Assembly (NCBI RefSeq): GCF_018143015.1
Contig: NC_054747.1
Location: 1,011,407 to 1,075,406 of the forward strand
Length of the DNA stretch: 64,000 bases
From: Lytechinus variegatus
Lineage: Eukaryota; Echinodermata; Echinoidea; Temnopleuroida; Toxopneustidae
Direction of reading: 5' to 3'
Part shown: piece by piece, positions 1 through 10,956 of the stretch
Layout: each line of letters begins with the position of its first letter
How positions within the stretch are numbered: position 1 is the first letter of the stretch
Position numbers and translations under genes: made by a program
Notes under the pieces: generated by a model
Told to the model about the DNA's origin: nothing
The model's database searches: none
The model's input: the letters and a program-made list of their open reading frames with translations, nothing else

Positions 1-627
1 TTATTGATCCTCCTTGAAAAAGTAACATATAACAAGAAACATATACACAAGTTACAGTTATACGCTAACGCATATATCGAAGACTTTAAAAAGCAACAAA
101 CATCGATAATTAAAGGAAAGTAATATAAAGACAAGAAAGACGAGGAGACCTTTGGAAGGCAGGCTTGTTATATGGTCCCTCAGTATTGAAACAATACGTT
201 ATTTGTTTGTTTAAAGCAAAACTTGAATCTACACATAATTGAAAAAAAAATGATTCTAGCTTAACTGGTTCATAATACTAAAAAAAGAAAAAAAAGTTGT
301 ACTAAGGTTATACAAGGATACATATGTAGTTAAAATCTATTTACAGAAAAATAATGGATATGTTGAAAAAAAAGTAGGTATAAAATATAGATAGACAAAT
401 AGATAGATAGAAAAACGGGGGGAGCACGAAGTTACAAGCTAGAAAATGGCAAGAGATGAGAGATTTGTAACAAAAATGCAATTGAAATGACTACTAGTAC
501 TTAATGATAGGAGTACATGTACATGTACCAGTTGGTCGAGACATTTTACAGAAATTATATTGCTAATCACAAAGTTATGCATGTATTTAAAAGAAAAACA
601 ATTATACATCATAAATGTACTTTTATA
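1..627. other. AT-rich sequence, no gene seen
   Basis: AT-rich intergenic DNA with short poly-A runs and a small GATA-type tetranucleotide stretch near 390-410. I see no coding signal, inverted repeat or known element end here. Confidence 0.6.
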
Positions 628-849
628 TTAAAAAAATAAGAAATTCGATTTCCTTTTAAAAACAGAAATACTAACAGACCCGGTAATGTTGGAGTTCAAA
701 GAATTCCATAACTTTGGCCCTGTACAGATCAGTGTTTTCTGAGCAAATATTGTCCTTGCATGAGGAATACGCAGTGCTGTAGCATTTCTTGTTGGGTAAT
801 TATGAAATTGGTTGTTCCTATGAAATAAATATGCTAACGTCAATGGCAA
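628..849 (-). pseudogene. LINE reverse transcriptase C-terminal fragment
   Basis: The minus-strand reading starts with LPLTLAYLF, then a TRNATALRIP-type stretch, and ends with GPKLWNSLN and a lysine-rich FKRK tail. This order (LPL..LF, YxTR, GPxLWNSL, FKRKLK) is typical of the extreme C-terminus of jockey/CR1-like non-LTR retrotransposons. It is 5'-truncated: no catalytic RT motifs precede it. It belongs to a different LINE family from the fragment at 1085-1316. Confidence 0.7.
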
Positions 850-1084
850 ATCACCTCTGAAAATTATACAAGAGCGACCGCAATTGCAGAAGACAAACAT
901 CTTCCAACTTCAAAACATGATGTTCATATAAAATAAAGGAGAAGTGGGAACTAGAAAGTCAGCATTACTAACTGCTCTGTAAAATGCCTAAAGGATATGC
1001 CAAATGTTGGTTGGACACTTAATTACCCTCATGGAACATTTTTACCCAGTATTTTTTTTTTTTTTTGACACACCTGAGTGCAGC

Positions 1085-1316
1085 GAAATCAAACGCTTTC
1101 TTAAAACCTACTGAAGCAATGAATGATTTTGCTATATGTCAGTTTCAGATTACTCTTCCTCGTAGGAATGCAAAATTGATTTTTGTCTATTATTTCATCT
1201 ATAAGATTGATTGTTCTCTTCGCTAATGCCTTTGAACATATATTATTTGCGTCCACAGTTATTAATGATTTAGATTTATAACTCTCCAATAGACGTTTGT
1301 CTTTAGTTACGAATTA
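1085..1316 (-). pseudogene. L1/Tx1-like LINE RT fragment
   Basis: Minus-strand translation gives RLLESYKSKSLITVDAN, then SKALAKRTINLIDEIIDKNQ. This matches the RPISLLNxDxKIxSKxLAxR...Q region of L1/Tx1-clade reverse transcriptase. A shifted frame continues with VGFKKAFDF, the KAFD part of RT motif A. Frameshifts show that it is dead. A closely similar copy lies on the opposite strand at the far end of the window (63,611-64,000). Only about 230 bp is preserved. Confidence 0.75.
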
Positions 1317-1778
1317 AAGATATGACACTTTGCTTTTGATTTGCTGACGATTCGTTTTCTTGAAAAGAAATATTACAAACGAGTAAGTTATCCACAATGA
1401 CCCTAATAAACATATGCATAAAATTTCTTAAAATGCCTATCATTCTCCAGAGACTTTCCTTAATGCATTTCCGTCAATACTGTCTTACACTCGCGTTCAG
1501 TGAGGAGCCCTTTACATGATAATACATAACATTTATAAGGCGCTTACTACTGGCGTTTCTAAGCGCACTGTGTTTTGTTCATGGTTTGTACTTGGGTTAA
1601 AAAAAATATTTAAAAAATAGTAATAAAAGTGGCAGGGGAAAATGGCACAGCTAATACAGCTATACTAATAATCAAAACTCAAAACTTGTGTGCACCTCCA
1701 ATTTACCGACCCACAACTGTGAATTATCTATTAAACAGGTAGGTTTTGAGTAGGGTTTTGAACTAATTCACAGACTTG

Positions 1779-2035
1779 GCATTATGAATGTATTATGGTA
1801 GCTTATTCCAAAGGGAAGGGGCAATTGAAGAAAAAGCGCGGTCACCATATTTTGTAGAGGTTCGAGGTCCAGGAGTTAACTGCATTGTAGACGATGAACA
1901 TGATGAACATGATGAACGAGGAGGTCTTGAAGAGATACTAGAGCGTAAGGAAATGAGATCTGTAAGATATTTTGGGGCTTGGCCATTGAGAACTTTGGAG
2001 GTGAGGAGAACTTTAAAAGATACGGTGATGTATGG
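1779..2035 (-). pseudogene. CR1-like LINE RT C-terminus (part 2)
   Basis: Minus-strand reading shows FKVLLTSKVLNGQAPKYLTD followed by GDRAFSSIAPSLWNKLP. These are the late RT-thumb and C-terminal signatures of CR1-like LINEs (FKxLxxxxKxLxGxAPxYLxxL; GxRAFSxxAPxLWNxLP). It continues the fragment at 2554-2712, from which it is separated by an inserted element. The spacer between the two signatures has a low-complexity S/H-rich expansion made by a GATGAACAT microsatellite near 1894-1918. Confidence 0.75.
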
Positions 2036-2553
2036 GGATCCCCCGAGGGGGGGGGGGCACTCGACCAAAAAATGGTGGAGGTGTGCCGCGGTCGAGACAA
2101 AAAACGGGGGCCTCGGAGCGAGCTTATTGTAAAAAGGAGGGTCCTCGGAGCGGGCTTCGGAACTACAAATGTTTGTGAAAACGGAGGTCCTTGGAACGGA
2201 TCCCAGAGTGTGAGTGCGTATGCATCCCTATGGAACGATCATTTGTGCATGATATAGCTTGCGCGGCCCCGCCGGGTGCACTCGCGGAGAGCTGACGGCG
2301 CTCTTCACCAAACTTGCATCTCGGAACGGCGTAACAAGAAATATGCGAAGCTTTGGAGCGGATTTCTTCTTTTTTTCTCGATAAGAAGAAAATGCTATGC
2401 CTTGGAGCGGCTTTCTTTGTTCTTCTTTATCAATAAGACAAAAATGCTATGCATTGGAACGGAAATTTGAGTGTAAAAATGGGGGTCCCCTCCGCGGCAC
2501 ATACCCACTATGCATTATACACTTAGTGCCCCCCTCCGGGGGGGGGGGCAATG
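2036..2553. mobile_element. Inverted-repeat element inserted in LINE, with GGARCGR repeats
   Basis: Bounded by G-rich ends reading CGAGGGGGGGGGGCACT on the left and AGTGCCCCCCTCCGGGGG on the right, which are inverse complements. It splits a CR1-like RT reading frame. The interior has at least eight degenerate copies of CYTYGGARCGGNYTT (for example near 2113, 2149, 2191, 2353, 2403 and 2455), interspersed with G/C-rich stretches. No coding capacity. The target duplication is unclear, so exact ends are approximate. Confidence 0.6.
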
Positions 2554-2712
2554 AAGAGAACACAGCATGGGAGTTATGTCAACCCATGGAAGTGGAACAA
2601 TGTATGTATGAGGAAGGTTGGAAAATATTGAGTTACAGTAATCCAGGTGACAGGAAACAAATGCATGTGTTAGTTTGGCAGTTGTGGGTCGGTCAAGTAA
2701 TTTCCTAATCCA
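2554..2712 (-). pseudogene. CR1-like LINE RT fragment (part 1)
   Basis: Minus-strand translation contains TTAKLTHAFVSCHLDYCNSI then FSNLP and ITPMLCSLH. These are the LxxxFVxSxLDYCNSLxxGLP and ITPxLxxLHWLP signatures of CR1-like RT, which normally run directly into the FKVLL signature found at 1779-2035. The 2036-2553 element interrupts exactly between them. Confidence 0.75.
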
Positions 2713-2974
2713 GGGGCGGAAATCCGTCCCAAAAGCTAGGGGGGACAATAAGCTGGAAAATTTTACAAGCAAAAAAAACAACAAAAAACAAAGGTTATGA
2801 TCCCCAAAGTAAGGTCATCTCGTTCTAAAATGCATGCTTCATTTCGATTTTGAATACTGTATTTCTTATCATCATAAAAGACCACAAATAGTAGGGGGGG
2901 GCATTTGATATTGTGTCCCCCTACTCTTTTGAGTAGGGGGGGGGGCACGTCCCCCCTGGGATTTTCGCCCATGA
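2712..2974. mobile_element. GGGCGGAAATCCC MITE, copy 1
   Basis: A non-coding element of about 260 bp whose ends read AGGGGCGGAAATCC and GGGATTTTCGCCC. Conserved inside are a poly-A/ACAAGCAAAAA stretch, TAAGGTCATCTCGTTCT, CATTTCGATTTTGA, and a small hairpin around GTGTCCCCCTACT. Other copies are at 15,330-15,560, 21,672-21,995 and 55,293-55,526, in both orientations. Confidence 0.8.
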
Positions 2975-3710
2975 CTTAGGATGATATTGTACCCAGACCA
3001 GCATCACTGGGAGGAACTCCTGAACGGTTTTATCATTCATTTCCCAGCCAAGAGAAGAAAAAATACCTGATCAACTTTGCCAAGTCAATCCTTGTCTCAT
3101 CGCGACATCGTCGTTTGCTACCGGCTCCGAGTAACAGCTGACCGGCAGCATGTCTCACGAGGTACACTAAGTAATTCCCATCATTTGGACCTTCCTTTTA
3201 CTAGAACTGAACGATATAGGAAATCAAGGACTAGTCAATGCTCAGTAAAGATAAAAAAAATTATATGCATGTCCACTTTAAAAGCGAAAGGAAGGAACAA
3301 TCGAACTAGAGCATATCAATCAAGTTATCAATTATGTTTTCTTTATAACCTTATCCTACCAAGTACCGCTCTGTCCTTAAATCCTTCTTCTGTCTGTGAA
3401 AACATGAAAACAAAATAAAGAAACAGAAGCAACAACAACACCGTGCAACCAATTTTTATTATTGAATCACTGAAAATGGCATAACATAGCACGGCGTGCA
3501 GAAAGTATCCTTTTATTGTGCTTATTACCGTATATTTTTTTTGCTCCAAATGACAAATATGTATGTCTTGATTTTATTACATGAAGAGATAATCTACGAC
3601 TGTAATTTAATTCTACAACTTGTAGATCTGTTTCACGACCAGCGAAAAAAATCAGCAAATCAATATTTATCTAGATATAAATAATAATGTCTGTTGTACC
3701 TGCCCGATTA
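2975..3710. other. No recognisable feature
   Basis: Mixed-composition DNA between two mobile elements. The short open frames lack recognisable motifs or splice context. It may be degraded repeat. Confidence 0.5.
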
Positions 3711-3718
3711 GATATTAC

Positions 3719-6153
3719 TAGTGTTGTAGCGCCTTGATGCTTGGCCTTGGCCTTAAGGCGCCTTCAGGTCTACTTTTTCAAACTCTTGGCGTTGAACATT
3801 CAAGCCTTGGCCTTGAGGATTTTGAGCCCTGAAATTTCAAAGCATTTTCAAGGCATTTTTTGTGCTTTCAATTATTTTTTATATAAGTAATTATAAATGT
3901 TATTATTTATTAGTAATTGTTCTGTATATTCAATGACACTACTTCCATGCAGTCAGCAGTAGAAAGTGTACTAGCAGTGTCATAAAATGTGATTATCACC
4001 ATCATCAAGAATTATCATCATCATATTCATGTATGTGACAAAGAAAACAGTATGATGAAAAATAAAATTATTTATTGGTAACGAGTTGTAATCATGACTA
4101 ATAATGATAATAATGATAGTAATAATCATTGTGATAAAGATTAGAGTGATTTGATGACAAGAATAATTCTGACAGATCTGACAGCTAAATTTGACAACAA
4201 TTTTCATAAAGAATGATAACAAGGATTTTCCTTGTATTATTTTCTTTGGCCAAGAAGAATGTTTTAAGTCTTAATAATATTCTGAAAAGATTCGGTAGAC
4301 TTGAACACAATCTTCAATTCTGTCATATCCAAATGGGCTATGCCAATGGCATGATGAACCAAAAGTTGTGAGGGGCCAAGCATGGCATACATATAGAGCA
4401 AAATTTCTGCGAAAAAAAGTGAAAGCAATTGAAGTGAGCGAGTGAGCAAAGTTTTTTCAACCTCTTACTATAAGAAATGCTAATTTTGTGATAGATTGTG
4501 ACAATTATGTTAAGAAAATAATATCACACTCCTTTACTTTTCCTTTTTTCCTTTTCTAAGTTTATTCTTGGTGATGGAAATTCTTTCTCTCTCTCTCTCT
4601 TTTTTTTGGGGGGGAGGGGGTTCTGATATTTGTAAAGAGGTGAGAAAGAGGGAATATAGCTTTGTTTTGTTAGTATTCATTATTCCCGTTTTTGAGCTAT
4701 AATAAGTGTAGAAGATAAATGCACAAGAAATGAGAATTGAAATTTAAAAGGGTTTGTGAGCAGGAAAAAAAACATGAAAATGGACACGAGTCCTGAAAGT
4801 GATTCATTTTCAGGTCAGCATTGAAAATTTCAACTTGTGCTCTCTTGCATCCCTCCCCCCCCCGAAAAAAAACCTTGTGGGAAAAAATGCCTCTATTCCA
4901 GAATCGAAAATGCTCTTTTTTACAAATGAAATACACTTTTTTTTATAGTACATTATAATACATTTTAGGTTCGAAAGTCGCCAAATTTTGGATCGCGCTT
5001 GCATCATTTATTGTATAGTACAATATTAATCTTGTTCATGGTTACAAAAATGTTTAGAATTTTCAGGTTAGAATATCACAAATGGTTTGGTTCGCGTTCT
5101 ACACTTACATCAAGTATTGTTAGGTACATGTAAGGTACTTAATCTGTTCCTGTTTGCAAAAAATGTTTAGAATGTCAAATTTTCAGGTTGGAATATCACA
5201 AATTTTTGAGCTCGCGCTTTGCGCTCGCATTATTTGATCGATGAGTTATGTATTATATTTATGAGTCACTAAACATGCTAAATGCAGTTTTTATCAGCTT
5301 ACTTTGCAGACCTGTCAGTATATTAAAAATTTCAGCTTGCGCTTAATTCTTTAGCTGGATACACATCTTTTTCACGATTACAAAAACAGCCTGGAATATT
5401 TAATTTTTATGTCACAATGTCAAAAAGTTTTTGCTTATGATTCGTGCTGGCAACTTCTCGCAAGGACGCCCTTTTAAAAGTGATTAGCACTGTAATTGAC
5501 CAAACATCGTGTCTTTCGACTTCAGAATTGAATTTTTTAAACCACTAACCCAAAATATCTATCTTATCAATGAGAAATTACTAAAAAAAGCATTAGTCAA
5601 CTTAATTCCTACAAAATACACAACAACTTCACGTAGTTGATAATATCATTCAGAAAATATCTGTTTGCACGAAATGCCAGTTTTGACATGTAAGTGCCCT
5701 TTTTGGCTTTGACCCCCCCCCCCAAAAAAAAATAATACGTTCTGCCGCCCCTGTCCTAGGGAGTGGAGAACGCAATACGTTGAGAATGGGCATGCCAGGA
5801 TCAGATGACCGTGGTAATAATAATTATTGCAATGTAAATTGCATAAAAAATAATAAATTATAATAATAATTTAATAAAACAAATAATGATTATATGTACA
5901 AAGGTAACTAAATTATTATCTTAATATAATGTCTAAATCTGCCATGAAATTATTTTTGTTTGTCGTGTATAATGGTCAAACTTTTTGCTCGCTCAGTTCG
6001 CTCGCTCTCACTTATTATAATATATCGAAGGTTTGAAATGCCTTGGCCTCGGCCTTGCGGTTTTCAGGCCTTGCCTTGGGTATGCTTGCCTTGGCATCGG
6101 CCTTGGGTATTAAAGCCTTGGCCTTGGAGGTTTATGCCTTGACTACAACACTG
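3719..6153. mobile_element. hAT-like non-autonomous element with 8-bp TSD
   Basis: Flanked by an identical 8-bp direct repeat GATATTAC (3711-3718 and 6154-6161). Termini are TAGTGTTGTAG on the left and CTACAACACTG on the right. An 8-bp duplication with a CAGTGTTG-type end is characteristic of hAT transposons. Both subterminal zones are packed with GCCTTGGC/CCTTGG motifs (3735-3850 and 6035-6145), as expected of transposase-binding subterminal repeats. I see no transposase. The interior has taken in other repeats, including the GC-core element at about 4600-5760. Confidence 0.8.
4600..5760. repeat. Nested element with GC-core subrepeats
   Basis: Starts with a G-run (GGGGGGGAGGGGG) and ends in a C-run followed by CTGCCGCCCCTG. 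The interior has repeats of roughly 120-150 bp containing the GC-rich core CTCGCGCTTTGCGCTCGCAT (near 4995, 5090 and 5210), alternating with 'AGAATTTTCAGGTT..GAATATCACAAAT' stretches. The same core recurs at 54.3-57.5, 59.4-60.0 and 62.2-63.4 kb. It lies inside the hAT-like element, so it is younger than it. Confidence 0.6.
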
Positions 6154-6477
6154 GATATTACATACAGCACTTAATCAAATCAACTGAGCAAAGTGTAATG
6201 AACAGCAGCTTTACATTTATCTCTTCCCTTGCTCCGCAATCTCTTTATTCTGCCAGAGAGGGCAGTATTCCATTTTCATGAAATATAATATCAAGGAAAT
6301 GAAAAAAATGCATCAAATATCATATTACTACATTACCAATCATTGAACATTATTCAGCTGAGTAGCTGTATTATTATTTAACCAACCAAAATTAAAATCA
6401 TCGCACATGAATAGGCCAAATGAGTTGATAACCTAAGCAACAAAACAAACAACGTAGGTTGGTTGTTATAAGTCAAA

Positions 6478-6800
6478 CGGTTTATTTTCATTAGGTCCAA
6501 TGCCAATTCGTCCAATTGCCAACAACTCGTCTAATATCATTTGGTCTACCATCAGTTCGTCCAACATCCACATGATTCAATCGACATTGCATCCACTCAC
6601 CATTTCGTCTAACAACCGATTGGTCCAATAGCCATTTTAGTCCATAAACCATTTGGTCTAATTGGATAAGTGATTATTGGACCGAGTAGTTGTTAGACAA
6701 ATGATCGATGGACGGAATGGTATAAGACTAAATGAAGGTAGACCATATGGTAAGCGGTCGATTTGGCAGTAGACGAATTGGCAACTTACCTCATCAAACA
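6478..6800. repeat. Foldback made of TTCGTCCA/TTTGGTCTA units
   Basis: The left arm (about 6478-6660) is a chain of 18-20 bp units alternating TTCGTCCAAT, TTTGGTCTAC, CATTTCGTCTAAC and ATTTAGTCCATAAACC. The right arm (about 6662-6790) is the inverted version (GGACGGAATGG, AGACTAAATGAAGGTAGACC). Non-coding. Related arms occur at 7700-7870 and 8455-8640, and a fragment at 50,935-50,990. Confidence 0.75.
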
Positions 6801-7699
6801 ATAGTATCATTATCATCGCTATTATTATTTTTATTATCATCATGCCATTTGACAGCGGTAATCATGCCAATATACATCAAAGAAATAGTTACGATAATCT
6901 GTTATAAAATTGAAGCTAAATGATAGTAGTCATGGTAGTTGCAGTAAAACACTAATTTCGTGAAAAAGTCTGTAAAACAAGGTTAAGTATGACTATATCA
7001 TCATGGATCTGGATCTGGTACAGTTACATAAACTGAACTTTGTGAATTTTCATAAAATCTAAGCTGAAATACGATCACACTGAAGATCGCCAACACAGAT
7101 AGGCACACGTGGGACAGTCTATTATTATTGCTGGAATAAAGACCCGACGGAAGTGACCGAATCCGCGCTTATTTTGCTTATTTCTCCGCAATTACTCAAT
7201 TTATTCCAGAATCCTTTGGCACGTATTTTTTATTCATACAAACAGACACTTGGGTGGTCTTTATATTAGATTCTGTAAAAAGTCATTTTGAGATCGTTAC
7301 CAGAACTGGAATTTATCTTTAAACATCAATATAAGTCAAGTAGGACTGGTAGTTGTGCATTAAAAAATATCATTGATATTATTGACTTTATCATTATCAT
7401 CATTATCATTGCCCTCATCGTGATCATTACGCCAATGTACTGTGGCTATTATGCATAAATGCGTCGAAGAAATTGCCCTTTGGTATAATATCATACAGCA
7501 CAATAATATGTATAACAAAACATAATGCAGACTGCCATGGGTATTGTTTATAATATAAACAGGTTAACTAGATAGAAGAAGTGCATCGAATAATGACTAT
7601 TTGAATTGACAACATTTTATGATATTAAGTGGAAGAAAAGCAGAGAAATAGAAATGAGCAAACACGTTAATAAACAATATATGAAATGAGCATGTTTAA

Positions 7700-7870
7700 T
7701 ACAACTTCAACTTCGTCCAATTGCCAACTCGTCTGCTATCATTTGGTCTACCATCAGTTCGTCCAATATCCAATGGTCTAATCGACATTTCGTCCACTTA
7801 CCATTTCGTCTTATGACCGGTTGGTCCAATGGTCATTTAGTCCATAAACCACTTGATCTAAATGAATATG
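7700..7870. repeat. TTCGTCCA-unit foldback left arm
   Basis: Repeats the same unit chain as 6478-6660 (CGTCCAATTGCCAACTCGTC, TTTGGTCTACCATCAG and so on). Its inverted partner is at 8455-8640, with a SINE/LINE tail inserted between the arms. Confidence 0.7.
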
Positions 7871-7926
7871 TGTTTATCATGCGAAATGAATAATGAATCT
7901 CCACCCTACATATCAGAGCTCTTATC

Positions 7927-8425
7927 TCAGCATAATAATAATAATAATAATATTCCGCATTTATATAGCGCTTAATACATCGGAACGACGTCTCTAAGCG
8001 CTTTACATATATATTATTACCCCGGTCATCGGATCCTAGCATAGACCAACACGCAGTCTCAGATCAGCAGATCAAGCATTGCTGACAGAATCTCTCAGCC
8101 ATACAACCTGGGGTGACATAGCCTTCTACATCTCTGGACCAAAGCTGTGGAATAGCCCTCCCCAATTTATCAGGAGAGCAGAGACCCAATCAACTTTTGA
8201 GTCTTATCTGAAGACCTTTCTGTTCCCCACTCCAACATTATTGCAGGAATAACTAAATTGTAGCTTTACTAGGACAGTACTTGAACTGAATGATGATCCT
8301 ACGCACTGTTTGAAGACATTGACATTTGTGAGGTATTTCCTATTTTTGAGCAAGCGCCATGAGCGCCAAGCTGAGGCGGATATCGGCGCTATACAAGAAC
8401 CCATCCTCCTCCTCCTCCTCATCAA
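7927..8425 (+). pseudogene. SINE-like tail plus LINE C-terminus and 3' end
   Basis: 7927-8040 is an (AAT)n-led tail with CATTTATATAGCGCTTAATA and a CCCCGGTCATC stretch, shared with sea-urchin-type SINE tails. From about 8042 the plus strand encodes SLRSADQALLTES then GDIAFYISGPKLWNS and FESYLKTFLF, the terminal signature of CR1-like LINEs (GxxAFxxxxPKLWNSLP...FKxxLKTxLF). This is followed by a 3' UTR ending in AAGCGCCATGAGCGCC..GCGCTATACAAG and a CTC repeat. 5'-truncated. Confidence 0.7.
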
Positions 8426-8454
8426 TTAAAACAGATGGGTATAATCAACTAATT

Positions 8455-8640
8455 ATTACTTGTCAGACGAAATGGGTATAGACAAACCGATGATGAAGCG
8501 AAGTGATTCTTGGATCGAATGGTTGTTAGAAAACATATTGATGGACGGAATGACGTTATACTAAATGAAGGTAGACCATGTGCTAAGTGGACGAGTTGGC
8601 AGTAGACAAATTGGCAATATACCTCATCAAACAATATCAT
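8455..8640. repeat. TTCGTCCA-unit foldback right arm
   Basis: Inverted chain of the same unit (AGACGAAATGGGTATAGAC, TGGACGGAATGACG, TAAATGAAGGTAGACCATGT, GGACGAGTTGGCAGTAGAC). Pairs with the arm at 7700-7870. Confidence 0.7.
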
Positions 8641-9195
8641 TATATTATCGCTATTATCATCATTATCATCATGACATTTGACATAGGTAATCATGCCAAT
8701 ATATATCAAAGAAATTGTGTGATAATCTCTTATAATATTAACATTAAAATAAAGCAAGAAAGTAGTTGTGCATTAAAAAATATATCATTGACATTGAACA
8801 TTACATAATATTCATATTAGTATAATCATTGATATTATATATATATATACATGAGTGGAGCATCATAAGCTCTATGAGCTTGAGAACGATGTTCCAAGAA
8901 AAAATAACAAAGATAAATAATTATACATTGGCTAAAAGAATACATTCAATGATGCGAACATCAAATAACAGTTACAAGAAGAGCAAGAGAGACAGAGTGG
9001 GAAAGAAAGAACTGAATAGAAAGAGTGAAACATGAAGAATTATTATGAATCATTACGCCAATTTACTTCCGCTCTCATGCTTACATACATCGAAGAAATT
9101 GCTCTATGGTATAATATCATACAGCACAATCGTGACAATAATGTGCATAATAGAAACAGAATGCGCACCCCTTGGACTACCATGGATATTATATA

Positions 9196-9260
9196 CAGCG
9201 TGTCCCAGAAAAAAAAAGCGAAACTGAGATTCAGTGTAATTTTTTGCTATCATGATCATA
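9196..9260. mobile_element. Tc1/mariner-like terminal inverted repeat
   Basis: TA followed by CAGCGTGTCCCAGAAAAAAA resembles a mariner-superfamily end (TA target, CAG..G.., then an A-run). No inverted partner found nearby, so this is probably one end of a truncated element. Confidence 0.45.
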
Positions 9261-10182
9261 ATTTTGCTTCATGAAATGTACATGTACAGAAAGATATGCT
9301 TCTCTTCTTTCATTTGAAGCCCATCTCAACGTTTATAATGAATGCATGACTGAGTAAGAACAATGGAAAGTGGTGTTCCCAAATTTTCATTTGCAAGAGC
9401 AATTTGCGATTTTGAGTTAGTTTTTCTGGTTTTTAGTGCTGACTATTCGGAAAACAAAGTTCATAACTTAAATATGCATCTTTTCTTCTTTCATATGAAA
9501 CATCACGAGTTAAATATGATTGACGCATGTTTGAAAAAAAATTGCCTGAAAACACGCTCGATTACTATCTATTCGCCGGATCGTTGAAAAACGATCATTT
9601 CGTTTTCTCAACGTTTCCAAATAGTGTTAATTCACATTTAAATCGCTGGATGTAAAGCCTCGTACTTTTGATTCTATTATGGTTTATTACGTGTCAGTCA
9701 TGGGCCAATTTTCATCATTTTATGATGGCAACAACAGGTCCAAAGAACAATCTAAAAAAAAAAGAAACATCTGCCACAAGAGATCTTTGCCTTATTATTG
9801 AAGCTTCCATAAACCTTACTATCGTAAAACCTGTCCGAAATCAAACATTGTGTCCGTCCTATTGAGAATCCATCCTGATTTTCCTTTGTTTGATTTGATG
9901 TTCCATAAATGTCGGATGCTTCATTTTTTTTGTAAGAATAATAATAACTATTATTTGTTCTGGTTCAACTACAACACTTATATGCCGTGAATTTGTTTTC
10001 AAATTTACCAGACGTGACAAATTAATCCTTATGATTTAATTTGTAGAATCCCCCTCCCCACTTAACTCCATTTCTTTGTTTACATTGTTATAACAGATAC
10101 AATAATACGTCTCTTACACATATTTGGAAGTATATCTTACTTACTAAATAGGTTCACTATTGCGGATTGAAATAATCACTAG
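9261..10182. other. No recognisable feature
   Basis: AT-rich sequence, possibly the body of the truncated mariner-like element. No convincing coding frame or repeat. Confidence 0.45.
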
Positions 10183-10541
10183 AGGGTATTCATTTGTCTC
10201 GCAATCTACTATGGTCAACAAGGAAATTCGTGATCACTCTCGCAAAAAGTGTTCACTGGCTTTCTAGCAAATTCGTGATCACTCTCGCAAAAAGTGTTCA
10301 CTAGCTTACAAGTTCACGAGCTTTCGAGTGCCGCTGCAACTCTTTCTCATGTGACACAAATCTTTATCAAGTGACACAACTCTTTATCAAGTGACACAAC
10401 TCTTTATCAAGTGTCACTTGATAAAGAGTTGCAGTGGCACTCGAAAGCTCGTGAACTTGTAAGCTAGTGAACACTTTTTGCGAGAGTGATCACGAATTTC
10501 CTTGTTGACCATAGTAGATTGCGAGACAAATGAATACCCTC
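10183..10541. repeat. Near-perfect long hairpin
   Basis: The left end AGGGTATTCATTTGTCTCGC is mirrored by GCGAGACAAATGAATACCCT at the right end. The arms remain complementary for roughly 130 bp with about one mismatch, meeting at the palindrome CAAGTGTCACTTG. The left arm has an extra tandem copy of a block of about 48 bp (AATTCGTGATCACTCTCGC...) and two extra copies of ACAACTCTTTATCAAGTGAC. Low arm divergence implies recent origin. Confidence 0.85.
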
Positions 10542-10956
10542 CAGCGAGTATATCTTACTTGGTTCCAATTTCTTTCATGCTCATCCTTGCTTCAATTGCT
10601 TTAATGTTTGTTTGATATTTTTGAAAACTATATACGTTTTGATGAAATTTGAATCTATGTCTTTTTATTCATTTCAATGTTTATAATTATGTTTGTAAAC
10701 TATCGACCGGTGATGGTAGAACTTCAATATGAACTAGTGCCCTTTTGTCTATCCTTTGCCATCGGTCAATGGGTTTATAAATTTTCTTTTGCAATTGTAA
10801 TTTCCTTTTCTGCTTTTTCCAGGAATAAAATGAATAAAAGTAAATAGACAGAACTTGACAAAGGTCGCGTACGTTCTTGTGCACGTACGTGACCTTGACG
10901 TATATATGTACTAATTATGTAAAATTTCATTCACCCCGACTTGATGCGCGCTAAAT
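10542..10956 (-). other. 3' flank of GTPase gene
   Basis: Lies downstream of the stop codon of the minus-strand GTPase gene. A minus-strand AATAAA-type hexamer occurs near 10,660 and could serve as poly(A) signal. No other features seen. Confidence 0.35.

Larger units (their letters stand above)
6787..9200. repeat. Diverged duplication of foldback right arm and flank
   Basis: Blocks occur twice in the same order. 'CCTCATCAAACAATA..' is at 6787-6930 and 8622-8760. 'GTAGTTGTGCATTAAAAAAT' is at about 7349 and 8763. 'ATTACGCCAAT..CGAAGAAATTGC..AATATCATACAGCACAAT' is at 7425-7510 and 9050-9135. This is a diverged, imperfectly collinear duplication of one long repeat family rather than coding sequence. 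Confidence 0.6.

Noticed and set aside
1788..2257. Plus-strand frames of 92-114 codons
   Set aside because: They are the antisense of a LINE RT and run through the G-run element; no motif of their own.
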